NCBI RefSeq assembly: GCF_000253295.1
Contig: NC_015717.1
Coordinates: 2,108,001 to 2,172,000 of the forward strand
From: Hyphomicrobium sp. MC1
Lineage (GTDB): Bacteria > Pseudomonadota > Alphaproteobacteria > Rhizobiales > Hyphomicrobiaceae
Length of the DNA: 64,000 nt
Direction of reading: 5' to 3'
Positions within the stretch are counted from its first letter, which is position 1. Each line of letters opens with the position of its first letter. The notes under the pieces are model-generated. The model saw nothing but the letters and a program-made list of their open reading frames with translations. It did not search any database and was not told the origin of the DNA. The position numbers and the translations under genes were made by a program. Shown one piece after another: positions 15,710 to 24,574 of this stretch.

Positions 15710-16612
15710 ATGATCGAGAATCCGGTTCCGTGGCCCAACGGTGCTCGCTGTGCCGTTGCGTTGACGTTTGACATCGATTCCGAAAGTCCGCTGCATCTCG
15801 AATATCGCGATCGTGTTCCCGACCTCGTCGCGACGACGTCGTGGATGCGTTATGACGAAATCGCCGTTCCGCGTATTCTGCGCCTGTACCGCGATCTCGA
15901 TTTGAAGCAGACGTTCTTTTATCCGGCGTGGTGCATGAAAACATATCCGCATCTCGTCGAGCAAATACTTGCCGGCGGTCACGAAATTGGACATCACGGG
16001 TATATTCACGAGAATTACAATCAGATTCCGCGCGAAGAGCAGGAAGCCTTCTTCGTACGCGCGCTTGAGACGATGATTAGCATCACGGGAGAGAAGCCCC
16101 GCGGCTTTCGTGCGCCGATCTATAATTTCTCGCGATACACCGCGGAGATGCTCGTTCGCCACGGCTTCGATTATGATGCATCGCTGATGACCGACGACAT
16201 CCCGCATTTTGTGGACGCCGAGGGCGGCTCCTTCGTCGAAATACCATCCCATTGGACGCTAGACGATTGGCCGCAGTACGTGCACGCGCCGGATTTCGGA
16301 TATCAGATGACGATACGCTCGCCGGACGAGGCATGCGCAGTCTATATGGCCGATTTCGAAGCGGCCTATCGCTATGGCGGCCTCTGGGTCGGCGTGTGGC
16401 ATCCGTGGGTCAGCGCGCGGCCCGCCCGTCTCGATGCCATCGCGCGCATGGTTGAAACGATGCAGAAACGCGGAAATGTCTGGTTTGCGCGTCTTGATGA
16501 AATCGCGGCTCACATTCGGAAAGTAACCGCGGAAGGCCGCTATCAACCCAGACGCATTCGTCTTCCCTACTACGAGCAAGGCCTTCCGGACAGCGAGCTT
16601 CCTCGCAAGTAG
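15710..16612 (+). CDS. NodB-family hydrolase, paralogue of 8125-9039
   Basis: A 300-residue cytoplasmic metal hydrolase. Motifs are TFDIDSE (about residues 19-25), HGYIHE (about 98-103) and RAPIYNFS (about 134-141), the same three NodB landmarks as in the paralogue. The two share the N-terminal pattern, a DDWPQ[FY]VH segment and the general length. Differences around the third motif (YNFS against YRYS) suggest different substrates. It has no signal peptide. It is the only plus-strand gene of this block and faces the SDR genes, their ends being 14 bp apart. Cyclic imide or ureide hydrolysis is a reasonable family-based guess. Confidence 0.86.
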   Translation: MIENPVPWPNGARCAVALTFDIDSESPLHLEYRDRVPDLVATTSWMRYDEIAVPRILRLYRDLDLKQTFFYPAWCMKTYPHLVEQILAGGHEIGHHGYIHENYNQIPREEQEAFFVRALETMISITGEKPRGFRAPIYNFSRYTAEMLVRHGFDYDASLMTDDIPHFVDAEGGSFVEIPSHWTLDDWPQYVHAPDFGYQMTIRSPDEACAVYMADFEAAYRYGGLWVGVWHPWVSARPARLDAIARMVETMQKRGNVWFARLDEIAAHIRKVTAEGRYQPRRIRLPYYEQGLPDSELPRK

Positions 16613-16626
16613 AAGACACAAATGTC

Positions 16627-17406
16627 TCAGCGAATGATGTGACCGCCGTCGATCACGAGATCGCTGCCAGTCACGTACTTTGACTCATTCGATGCGAGAT
16701 AAAGAATACCATCGGCGATATCGCTGGCTTCGCCAATTCCCAACGGACAGATACGACCCCATTCACTTTCGACGGTGCTGGTGTCCGCCAACCCGCGGTC
16801 CGCCGAGACAGCAACGATCTCGCGCTCGAGCATCGGCGTCATCACGACGCCCGGGTGAACCGCATTGACCCGTATGTTGTATTTGCGGTCTGCACAGTAG
16901 AGCGCAGCCGCCTTCGTGAAATGCCGCGATGCGGCTTTGGAAGCGCAATAGGCCGCGTTCAATCCATCGGCCACCATCGAATACGTCGAAGAGACATTCA
17001 CGATCGAGCCCCCGCGCCTCTTCATTATCTCGATCGCCATGCGGGTTCCGATAAATGTGCCTTCCGCGTTGACGCCGAACACATGGCGCCAGTCATTAAG
17101 CGTCGTCTCCTCGAGTCCGCGCGTGAGCTGGATGCCGGCGTTATTGACGAGAATATCGAGCTCGCCGAAGAACCGCTGAGCCATATCGATAACGGTGCGC
17201 CAATCGTCCTCGCTCGCGACGTCATGTTGTTGAAAATAGACGGCGCCAGACTTGGCGAGTTCTTCCGCCGCTGCTTTTCCTCCGACGGCATCGCAATCCG
17301 TGATGAGTAATGACGCTCCTTCGCGAGCAAATAATTTTGCCGTTGCAAGACCAATTCCGGCCGCAGCACCCGTAACGATCGCGACCTTGCCATCTAGTCG
17401 TTTCAA
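16627..17406 (-). CDS. Short-chain dehydrogenase/reductase
   Basis: NAD(P)-dependent oxidoreductase of 259 residues. It has the cofactor motif TGAAAGIG near the start, NNAG (substrate-side structural motif), a catalytic Ser in VNVSSTYS and the catalytic YCASK. The C-terminal VTGSDLVIDGGHI is typical of classical SDRs. I place the start at a TTG (17406), which has GGGGAG eight bases upstream; a TTG at 17424 is the alternative. It lies 14 bp after a second SDR gene and probably shares a transcript with it and the polyamine-type importer. The substrate is probably an alcohol or aldehyde intermediate of the same catabolic unit. Confidence 0.85.
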   Translation of the reverse strand: MKRLDGKVAIVTGAAAGIGLATAKLFAREGASLLITDCDAVGGKAAAEELAKSGAVYFQQHDVASEDDWRTVIDMAQRFFGELDILVNNAGIQLTRGLEETTLNDWRHVFGVNAEGTFIGTRMAIEIMKRRGGSIVNVSSTYSMVADGLNAAYCASKAASRHFTKAAALYCADRKYNIRVNAVHPGVVMTPMLEREIVAVSADRGLADTSTVESEWGRICPLGIGEASDIADGILYLASNESKYVTGSDLVIDGGHIIR

Positions 17407-17420
17407 ACGCCCGTCTCCCC

Positions 17421-18197
17421 TCAACCGATGAAACTACCGCGATCAACGCCGATGCATTGGCCCGTGATATCGGCCGCAGACTCCGATGCCAGAAAAAGAT
17501 AAGTCGGCGCGATTGCAGTCGTTGGCATGACCCCCGCAATCGGCTGGCCGCGCAGATAGTCGGCGACGAGTGCTTGCACCGGAACGCCCGTTGCGGCTGC
17601 CTCGTCTCTTACGGTCCACATGGCCCCCTCCGTATCGACCCAGCCGGGACAAACCGCGTTGACGGTTATTCCGTCGCGACCCAATTCCATCGCGAGCGAT
17701 CGCATAAACCCAATTATGGCGTGCTTCGATGCGGCATATCCCGAATATCCGGCAGCACCCGTGCGCCCCCAGATCGATGCTGTCATGATGATGCGGCCAC
17801 CACGCGGAATGCGCGGAAGCGCTTCTCGCGTGACGTAATATGTGCCCATCACATTGACGTCGATGACCCGTCGGAACTCGCTATCGACCTTCTCGCCGGA
17901 AACTGAAATTGGCGTCGCCGGTTGATACCCCGCGTTGTTGATCACGACATCGAAACGCTCGATACCGGCAAGCGAAGTTCGCACCTGCTCTTGATCGGAG
18001 ATGTCGCATTTCAGTGCACGAACGGGCCTTTTGTAACGCTTCTCGAGGCCCACGCCCGCGTCGTAAATGAGGTCGTTCTCCGCAAGAATCGCGACATCCG
18101 CTTGCGACTGTGCGAAGGCTTCAGCAATCGCTAGGCCGATCCCTTGGCTTGCTCCGGTAATCAGGACCGTCTTTCCCTCGAACGCGAATTTGACCAT
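17421..18197 (-). CDS. Short-chain dehydrogenase/reductase
   Basis: NAD(P)-dependent oxidoreductase of 258 residues with TGASQGIG (about residues 14-21), NNAG (about 88-91), the catalytic Ser in MTASIWG and YAASK. The C-terminus GQCIGVDRG replaces the common VDGG. It is separated by 3 bp from the stop-to-start junction with the permease gene upstream, so it is cotranscribed with the importer. The NAD-binding half has an acidic residue after strand two (AEND), suggesting NAD preference, which is inference. Substrate unknown. Confidence 0.87.
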   Translation of the reverse strand: MVKFAFEGKTVLITGASQGIGLAIAEAFAQSQADVAILAENDLIYDAGVGLEKRYKRPVRALKCDISDQEQVRTSLAGIERFDVVINNAGYQPATPISVSGEKVDSEFRRVIDVNVMGTYYVTREALPRIPRGGRIIMTASIWGRTGAAGYSGYAASKHAIIGFMRSLAMELGRDGITVNAVCPGWVDTEGAMWTVRDEAAATGVPVQALVADYLRGQPIAGVMPTTAIAPTYLFLASESAADITGQCIGVDRGSFIG

Positions 18198-18200
18198 TCG

Positions 18201-18983
18201 TCAGCCCCTGTAGCGCGTCAGTTTGAATGCAATGACGCTCAAGCTGAGCGTCAAGATGAGAACGAGCGTGCCGAGTGCGTTGATGCTCGGATCGAGGGAC
18301 GTGCGCAACATTCCCCAGATCAACGTCGGCAAAGTCATGCCGCCTCCGATCGTCATAAAGGTGATGACGAAATCATCGAGCGAGATCGCCATCGCAAGAA
18401 GCGTCGCGCCGATCAAGCTCGGGGCGATCAGAGGTAAGGTGACCGTGTGAAAAATCTGGAATGACGAGGCGCCGAGATCGCGCGCGCTATCGAAGAGCGA
18501 CCGATCGAATGACGTGAGCCGCGCGTAAATAACTAAGATGACGAACGGTTGAGTGAAGACGAGATGGCTTGGAATGACCGTTCCCAGGCCCAATGGGATC
18601 CGACTGGCTGAGAATGCTGTCGCCAGCGCGAGAGCAAGAACCAACGGCGGCAGCATGACCGGAAGAGATATCAGCTGAACGCCGATCTGGGACAATTTCT
18701 GGCCGAGACCGACAAAGCCGAATGCAGCGGCCGTTCCGAGAACAGCAGAGAGAATACCAACGCACAACGTCACGATTGCGCTGTTTTGAAGAGCACTCCA
18801 GAAATCGCCGTTGGAAAAAAGCTCGCGATACCATTTCAGTGTCGGCTCACCGAAGGGAAGCGTCGCATGAGGATTCTCGCCGAATGAAAACGCCACAACC
18901 AGAACCAGCGGCGCCACGAGAAACGCCACCGACAGACTGCCGAATGCGAGCCAACAGGCCGAGCGAAGCGTCATGTCGAGCAT
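18201..18983 (-). CDS. Spermidine/putrescine-type ABC permease (PotC-like)
   Basis: Inner-membrane permease of 260 residues, with about six membrane segments and an EAA-type loop DSARDLGASSFQIFHTVTLP. Length and layout match PotC/PotI. Its start overlaps the PotB-like gene by 13 bp and it ends 3 bp before the SDR gene. It forms the translocation pore together with the PotB-like subunit. Family members import polyamines, mannopine, opines and other cationic amines. Confidence 0.9.
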   Translation of the reverse strand: MLDMTLRSACWLAFGSLSVAFLVAPLVLVVAFSFGENPHATLPFGEPTLKWYRELFSNGDFWSALQNSAIVTLCVGILSAVLGTAAAFGFVGLGQKLSQIGVQLISLPVMLPPLVLALALATAFSASRIPLGLGTVIPSHLVFTQPFVILVIYARLTSFDRSLFDSARDLGASSFQIFHTVTLPLIAPSLIGATLLAMAISLDDFVITFMTIGGGMTLPTLIWGMLRTSLDPSINALGTLVLILTLSLSVIAFKLTRYRG

Positions 18984-19822
18984 GCCTTCAGAAGGCGGCG
19001 ATAGGTCAACGAGAAAACTCCAACCGCCAATAAGGTCGCAAGCATCGTGGCAAATGCGAGAGCAGCGCCGACAGGCGCATTCATTCGGTTTATAAACTGG
19101 CTCTGAATGAAGTTTCCGACCATGAAGGTTTCGGGGCCGCCCACCAGCTGTGGTGTGACGTAATCACCGGCACTGACGAAGAACGACAGCGCAAAGGCAG
19201 TCAGGATTCCGCGATCGCACTGAGGCAGAATAACGTCGATCAAAATTCTTCCAGGCCGCGCACCGAGATCGCGCGCGGCTTCGATGGGTGCGTCACCAAC
19301 CCCGCGAAGTGCGGCGTTGATCGGAAGGAGTGCATAGGGAAGCAAAAAATGGACAAGCGTTACAACGACCGCGACGGGACTATAAAGCAGCCAGTAAATA
19401 GGTTCGGATATGAGCCCAACGTTCAAGAGGGCCTGGTTGATGATGCCATCGGAACCCAGCAATCCCTTCCATGCATAAATCTTGACGAGATAGCCGCCGA
19501 ACAGCGTCGTCAGAGCAATAAAAAGCAGCACATTCCCGAAGCGACCCGCACGAAATCGGATCATATAAGCCATTGCAAAGGCAAACACCGTGGTGATCAC
19601 ACCGACAAGCGCGGCGAGAAGCACCGTGAAGATGATCGCATGGCGATATTCGCCCGCCGCGAGCGCGTAATTATCGAAGCTCGCATCGGTCACGATTTTA
19701 TAAAGACGGACGCGCCAAAAGCTCACGATGAAGAGATAAGCGATCGGCGCAAAAAAGAATCCAACCCATACGAGGGCGGACGGTGAGATGGCGGCCATAC
19801 TGCGAGCGCGAGTGTTGATCAT
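18971..19822 (-). CDS. Spermidine/putrescine-type ABC permease (PotB-like)
   Basis: Inner-membrane permease of 283 residues with about six membrane segments. The first, ISPSALVWVGFFFAPIAYLF, runs over residues 10-29. The coupling loop EAARDLGARPGRILIDVILP is the EAA motif. Its start overlaps the stop of the ATPase gene by 4 bp and its end overlaps the PotC-like gene. Together with the PotC-like protein it makes a heterodimeric channel for a cationic nitrogen compound. Confidence 0.9.
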   Translation of the reverse strand: MINTRARSMAAISPSALVWVGFFFAPIAYLFIVSFWRVRLYKIVTDASFDNYALAAGEYRHAIIFTVLLAALVGVITTVFAFAMAYMIRFRAGRFGNVLLFIALTTLFGGYLVKIYAWKGLLGSDGIINQALLNVGLISEPIYWLLYSPVAVVVTLVHFLLPYALLPINAALRGVGDAPIEAARDLGARPGRILIDVILPQCDRGILTAFALSFFVSAGDYVTPQLVGGPETFMVGNFIQSQFINRMNAPVGAALAFATMLATLLAVGVFSLTYRRLLKACST

Positions 19823-20910
19823 GGCTCATCCAGAATATGGCAGTCGTCTCGCGACCAGGACACGAGCACGCGCGTCCCGCGTTCTATCGAACCGACTTCG
19901 CACTCGGTGCGGGATCTATGAACGACTAGCGTATCGCCAGTCTCCGCAACAACAACGAGCTTGGCGTGATCGCCCATGAAGACCGCATCTATAATCTCTC
20001 CGGATAGCGAGACATCGTTCTCCACGCGCATTTCGACCAAACGTATATCATTGGGCCTGACCATCATCGTCACCTGAGCGTCACGACCCGGAGACGGAAG
20101 ATTATTGTCCGCTAGCCGGCAAATTCCGGATCGGCGCTCCAAGGCGAAAATATTGCTCTCGCCCACGAATCCCGCAACGAAGGCACTCCGCGGGCGTCGA
20201 TAAATATCCTCTGGCGTTCCTTCCTGCACGACCCGGCCAGCATTCATCACAGCGATGCGATTAGCAAGCGCGATCGCCTCGCTCTGGTCGTGCGTCACGC
20301 AGATGAAGGTTCCGCCAATTTCGCGATGAAGGTTGCGCAATTCGGTTTGCATCGATTTTCGCAGCTGTAGATCAAGCGCTGCCAGAGGCTCGTCTAACAG
20401 AAGCACGCTCGGCTTCATGACGAGGGCGCGCGCCAGCGCAACGCGCTGTTGCTGTCCGCCGGAGAGAGCATCCGGGAGACGATCGGAAAGAGCTGAGATA
20501 TGCATCATCTCGAGCATCGCTCCGACATTATGATCGCGCTGCTGAGCCGGGTATTTCGCGATCTTTAGTCCGTACGCCACATTCTCGCGGACCGTCATGT
20601 GCGGAAATAGTCCGTACCCTTGAAACACCATGTTGGTGTGTCTTTGCTCTGGACCAAGGGCGGTCGCATCCCGACCACCAATCTCAACTCTTCCGCTGTC
20701 GGGACGAAGAAAGCCGCCGATGATGCGAAGAAGAGTAGTCTTGCCGCAACCAGAAGGACCGAGAAGCGCCAGGAAATCACCCCGTGCAACGGAGAGATCG
20801 AGCGGATGAAGCGCGATATGGACACCGAAGGCCTTTGTGATTCCCGTTAGCCGGAGCAGAGGCGCTTCCTGGCTCGCGGCTGACATCAACTCTTGAGGAC
20901 CTTCTCCCAT
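19819..20910 (-). CDS. Spermidine/putrescine-type ABC ATPase (PotA-like)
   Basis: A 363-residue transport ATPase with Walker A GPSGCGKTTLLR (about residues 52-63), signature LSGGQQQR, Walker B LLLDEPLAALD and the switch-His in ICVTHDQSEA. The C-terminal 120 residues form the TOBE regulatory domain. The N-terminal start at 20910 overlaps the binding-protein gene by 25 bp; an internal start at the Met near residue 9 would remove most of this overlap and is possible. The subunit order D-A-B-C on one strand is that of a full polyamine-type importer. Confidence 0.92.
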   Translation of the reverse strand: MGEGPQELMSAASQEAPLLRLTGITKAFGVHIALHPLDLSVARGDFLALLGPSGCGKTTLLRIIGGFLRPDSGRVEIGGRDATALGPEQRHTNMVFQGYGLFPHMTVRENVAYGLKIAKYPAQQRDHNVGAMLEMMHISALSDRLPDALSGGQQQRVALARALVMKPSVLLLDEPLAALDLQLRKSMQTELRNLHREIGGTFICVTHDQSEAIALANRIAVMNAGRVVQEGTPEDIYRRPRSAFVAGFVGESNIFALERRSGICRLADNNLPSPGRDAQVTMMVRPNDIRLVEMRVENDVSLSGEIIDAVFMGDHAKLVVVAETGDTLVVHRSRTECEVGSIERGTRVLVSWSRDDCHILDEP

Positions 20911-22031
20911 GCTTCCTGATAATCATCCCAGATTGCCAAGTCGCCTTTGCTCTCGAGCGGATACATCGGAACGACCATCGTCTTGTTGATGAGATAGTCG
21001 TCAAGATGATCGTAATCGTAAATGGCCTTGTTGGCTGCGTCCGCGGCCTTCATCGCTTCATCCGTGACGACCGGCATCGAGTTCGCCGTGGCGCCAGCGA
21101 GCTGCCCCTGCTGACTTAACGCGTTGTTGATGAAGCGATATGCCTCTTCGGCGTGAGGCGCGCCTTTGCCAATGGCATAACCTTCGATGAAGCCCATGCA
21201 CTTTTCTTTGGGATAGGCAATCTTGATATTTGCGGCTGCGCCGACCCATGTGGGAACCGGCTCCCACCCCTGACTTATCACAACTTCTTTGCTCGACAGG
21301 AGCTGAGTTAGGTCACCATAGCTTGGCGCGATCGTGCGTAAATGATTGCGCTTCAGGTCGATTAGAAGTTCGGTGGTTTTTGTAAGTTCCGCCTTCGTCA
21401 TCCGGTTCGGTTGCTCGACGCCTGCGACCCGCGCCCAAGCGAAGATGTTGCCAACGTAATCGGCCGTGATCGCGCATTTGCCTTTGTACTCTGGCTTGAG
21501 CATGTCCTTCCACGACGTCGGGGTCGCGGCGAGATCCGCATTGTAGAGCATGCAGATCGATCCGTAGGTCATCGGAACTGCATACCAATGATCCTTGAAC
21601 TTCATATTCGGCTCGCAGTAACGCAGGATCGTGGCGTTGATCTTGGAAAAATTCGGCACTTTCGCGAGGTCGAGCGGCTCGAGCAGTCCTTGATCAGCGA
21701 GAAAACCATCGTGGATGAAGTAGGGTGTGCAGATATCCAATTGACTTGCGCCGAGACGCAGCTTCGCGACAACCTCGTCAGCGCTAGATATAAAAGTCTT
21801 TTGCAGCGTCAAGCCGTCGGACTTGCCAAAATCTCCAGCGGTGAGAAACGAGTCGTATCCCTCCCAACCCAGATAGTTGAGCGATGTACCGGCGGCCGCA
21901 CCCCGGCTTGGCATGCCTGTCGCTCCCATGACGCTGAGAGCAGCCGCACCCTTTAATATCTGGCGGCGATTGAGAGAAACATACTGCAGAACGCGCGTTA
22001 CACCCTCAGGCCTTGCACTATCCGATTTCAT
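20886..22031 (-). CDS. Periplasmic polyamine-type binding protein (PotD-like) with Tat signal
   Basis: A 381-residue binding protein of the PotD/PotF family. The N-terminus has a twin-arginine-like signal (LNRRQILKGAAALSVMG), so export in folded form is likely. The mature part starts LNYLGWEGYDSF, matching the family pattern of a first strand followed by W-[EG]-[GD]-Y. The segment DICTPYFIHDGFLADQGLLE is the usual cleft region. It supplies the ligand for the two permeases encoded downstream. The ligand may be a guanidino or polyamine compound, in view of the deiminase-fold hydrolase next to it. Confidence 0.9.
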   Translation of the reverse strand: MKSDSARPEGVTRVLQYVSLNRRQILKGAAALSVMGATGMPSRGAAAGTSLNYLGWEGYDSFLTAGDFGKSDGLTLQKTFISSADEVVAKLRLGASQLDICTPYFIHDGFLADQGLLEPLDLAKVPNFSKINATILRYCEPNMKFKDHWYAVPMTYGSICMLYNADLAATPTSWKDMLKPEYKGKCAITADYVGNIFAWARVAGVEQPNRMTKAELTKTTELLIDLKRNHLRTIAPSYGDLTQLLSSKEVVISQGWEPVPTWVGAAANIKIAYPKEKCMGFIEGYAIGKGAPHAEEAYRFINNALSQQGQLAGATANSMPVVTDEAMKAADAANKAIYDYDHLDDYLINKTMVVPMYPLESKGDLAIWDDYQEAWEKVLKS

Positions 22032-22100
22032 CGGTTCCCCTCATCAACGAAACTTGCGCTCTGGGTTTCGAATCGAATGCTCTACCTTTCGACGAGCGGC

Positions 22101-23027
22101 TCAGTCCGGCAGCCTTCGGAGTTCGTGACACGAGCAATGGACTCCTCCGCCTCCGAGCGCGAACATGTCGTAGTCAACGGCGAATACCTCAAAGCCTTCC
22201 TCCCTGAGCCGAGCGTTGACATTGAGGTTGTGCGCCATCGATAGCACGCGCTTGTTTCCCAGGCTGACGAGGTTGCCTCCAAGTTGGACGCAATCAGCAT
22301 AGTTGACTATAATCGACCGAATCCCGTGCTTTTCCTTGATGAAGTCGAGCGCATACGGCGGCAGAGCATCTTCGCAGATGAGGGCGACGCCCTTTTCGAG
22401 CATCACCACAACGGCGTCCATGTGGACGAACTGATGTGGGATCGGGACAATGAAGGCTTCCCATCCTTTATCTTTCATCCAGCCGGCGACTTGCACGGCC
22501 CCTTCCTTCGTGGAACGGCTGCCGGAATAACCAAGGAGCGCCACTCCGGGCTTCAAGATGACAAAGTCTCCGCCTTCGAAATGTCCGGCGGTTACCCATT
22601 TCCAAATCGGAATCCCTGCATTGCGATAGAATTCTGAGACCACCGCATAGTCGCGGCGACGTGGCGGCGTCTGGATGCTGGCGACAACGGCGCCCCATGG
22701 CGTCATGAAACTTGAATCGCGCGTGAACACACTAGCTTTCAGACCTTCGTCCGCTTCGACGAAGTGACAGCGAATGCCGTTTGCTTCGTAGACGTCGACC
22801 ATCTCGCGGTGCTGACGCATCGCCTTCTGTTTGTCGAAGCTGTAGCCCATGCGCTCCTGATTTTCCTGCGCGACATCGGAAATGGCGTTGAGCTTGGTCC
22901 ATTCGAAATAGTCGGGCTTTCCGAGCAGAACGTCAGTGAGAACTCCGGTTTGAGCCGAGATCCCCCACTTAGGTTGGGTGTCTTCGGCGGCGTTGTCCTC
23001 TTTTTCTTTCGTCAGCGTCCCGTTCAA
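22101..23027 (-). CDS. Arginine deiminase/amidinotransferase-fold hydrolase (DDAH-like)
   Basis: A guanidino-group-modifying enzyme of about 308 residues. Family landmarks are TRDSSFMTPWG (substrate Asp), GGHFEGGD-like HFEGGD (catalytic Glu with Asp), VHMD (catalytic His) and GGGGVHCSCHEL near the end, which holds the nucleophilic Cys. These define the Cys-His-Glu enzymes that hydrolyse arginine, agmatine or dimethylarginine. I favour a TTG start at 23027 (GGGAG eight bases upstream); an ATG at 23075 would add 16 residues. Next to a cation importer it may release ammonia or a methylamine from an imported guanidino compound. In a methylotroph, dimethylarginine yielding dimethylamine would be attractive, but this is speculation. 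Confidence 0.87.
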   Translation of the reverse strand: MNGTLTKEKEDNAAEDTQPKWGISAQTGVLTDVLLGKPDYFEWTKLNAISDVAQENQERMGYSFDKQKAMRQHREMVDVYEANGIRCHFVEADEGLKASVFTRDSSFMTPWGAVVASIQTPPRRRDYAVVSEFYRNAGIPIWKWVTAGHFEGGDFVILKPGVALLGYSGSRSTKEGAVQVAGWMKDKGWEAFIVPIPHQFVHMDAVVVMLEKGVALICEDALPPYALDFIKEKHGIRSIIVNYADCVQLGGNLVSLGNKRVLSMAHNLNVNARLREEGFEVFAVDYDMFALGGGGVHCSCHELRRLPD

Positions 23028-23199
23028 TGGTCGTCTCCCGGCATTCGTTCGCTCACTCGCCTGCGTTAAGAACAAGGTAAATGCAAATAGCCTTGCCGCA
23101 ATTGAGAAAAATATCCGCTAAGTGTAAGCTGAATTTACACTGTGATTTTTGCGAGCGGAATATGCAGGCGGGGATGTCGATTGCTCAGAGAGTAGGCAG

Positions 23200-24102
23200 A
23201 TGAGGAGGTCACGTTTGCCGCTTCACGCGTTCCGGGCATTTGAGGCCGCAGCGGAATTCAAGAGCCTCACGTTAGCAGCGGACGAGCTTGGCGTGACGCA
23301 TGCTGCGATCAGCCATCATATAAGGGGGCTCGAAGAGCAGCTCGGTATGCGCCTCTTCGACCGAAGCACACGTCCGATGAAGTTAACCGATGCGGGCGAC
23401 CGTCTTCTCGAAGCCGTCCAGACAGGCTTCGATCGAATTTCTGGAGCAATAGCAGAACTCAAAGGCCATCAGTTCGAGGGAAACCTCGTTATCGTTAGCG
23501 TCCCCGGACTGGGCGCGAATTGGCTCGCCGAGCTTCTCGGTGAGTTCATTCTGATGTTCCCGCGAGTGAAGATCAGGATGATGACGAACCCTTGGCACCA
23601 GCCGAATTCCATCGAAGATGCGGACATCGCCATTACCTACGGAAGCGCAGAGCAAGCGGGCAGACGCGTAACCCTTTTAGGACAGTCCAGGTTCTTTCCC
23701 GTTTGCAGCCCGAGACTTTCCATCGCACACCAAAAGAATGTCCGCCCCAAGGACTTGTTGGAATACACGATCATCCATGAACACAATACCGATACGTGGA
23801 CCCGGTGGTTCATCAATTCCGGAATCGTGCCGTCCAATCTCATGCGAGGTATCTATTTCGACGGCGCACACTTGACGCTTCAAGCAGCGCGCGCAGGAGC
23901 GGGCATCGCCATGGGCGATGTCCCGACAGTTGGAGGTGACCTCAGAGACGGCAGGCTGGTTCGGCTGACGGATCAATCAGTTCCGATGTCCCATCCTTAC
24001 TATGTTACAACACCGCCCATGGAGCGCCTCAAGCCGGCCGCGAAGGCGTTTGAGGTATTTATCGTCGAACGTTTCAAGAAGTTTGAAATTGGCGATGCAT
24101 GA
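23200..24102 (+). CDS. LysR-family transcriptional regulator (GcvA-like)
   Basis: A 300-residue regulator with the N-terminal winged helix (LPLHAFRAFEAAAEFKSLTL, then ADELGVTHAAISHHIRGLEE, about residues 5-43) and a periplasmic-binding-fold effector domain. It is divergent from the deiminase-fold gene, whose start lies about 170 bp away, the standard position for a LysR protein that controls its neighbour. I use the ATG at 23200, which begins just before the helix-turn-helix; an upstream start at 23149 would add 17 residues without similarity. It probably responds to the imported nitrogen compound and controls the minus-strand importer/deiminase/SDR operon. Confidence 0.88.
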   Translation: MRRSRLPLHAFRAFEAAAEFKSLTLAADELGVTHAAISHHIRGLEEQLGMRLFDRSTRPMKLTDAGDRLLEAVQTGFDRISGAIAELKGHQFEGNLVIVSVPGLGANWLAELLGEFILMFPRVKIRMMTNPWHQPNSIEDADIAITYGSAEQAGRRVTLLGQSRFFPVCSPRLSIAHQKNVRPKDLLEYTIIHEHNTDTWTRWFINSGIVPSNLMRGIYFDGAHLTLQAARAGAGIAMGDVPTVGGDLRDGRLVRLTDQSVPMSHPYYVTTPPMERLKPAAKAFEVFIVERFKKFEIGDA

Positions 24103-24367
24103 AAAACATGAAATTCGAGGATACCCTCAGAATTCACCCCGAGAGGGCACCGACCTGAGCGCGAGCGCTTTTGGGCTGACACCGGCGGAAGCGCGGGTTG
24201 TGCACGCTTTGGTCGATGAACCGGATGCCAAGAAGATCGCCGAGCGTTTCGACGTGAGCCTTGTCACCATTCGCAATCAAATTGCGCGCATGTTGCAGAA
24301 GACCGGAACCACAAAGCAAAGCGAGCTCATCAAGCTTGTCCTCAGCAACGACCTGCCCATTCTCTGA
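24095..24367 (+). CDS. Stand-alone LuxR-type HTH protein
   Basis: A 90-residue protein consisting almost only of a GerE/LuxR helix-turn-helix: LTPAEARVVHALVDEPDAKK followed by IAERFDVSLVTIRNQIARMLQKTGTTKQSELI (partial landmarks only). The ATG at 24095 overlaps the LysR stop by 8 bases, so it is translationally coupled. It has no receiver or autoinducer domain. The leucine-rich end matches the dimerisation helix of the family. It may act as a partner or antagonist of the LysR protein. Small solo LuxR proteins are usually part of stress or membrane-related circuits, so the exact role is unknown. Confidence 0.8.
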   Translation: MHEKHEIRGYPQNSPREGTDLSASAFGLTPAEARVVHALVDEPDAKKIAERFDVSLVTIRNQIARMLQKTGTTKQSELIKLVLSNDLPIL

Positions 24368-24574
24368 CATCGACGTGCCGACTGTCACCTGAACATGGCC
24401 CCGTTGGCATGTCGGCGACCTGCGTCACCCCCCAACTTCATAATTTTCGCCATCCTGGTCGCGACAGTGGGCAACCTATCGAAGCCGCCGGGAGGGTATA
24501 CCCGGCTTGGGTCCCCTCCCCCCGCCTGCTCTGAGCGGCCGCGCGTGTCTCCTCGCGCCAAGCCGGTGTGACCG

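Noticed and set aside
15602..16252. 216-codon open frame opposite the second NodB-family hydrolase
   Set aside because: Lies within a gene with complete motifs on the other strand; no features of its own.
24368..24574. tRNA or attachment repeat beside the intact integrase
   Set aside because: No cloverleaf-like sequence or clear direct repeat could be found by eye in this short gap.
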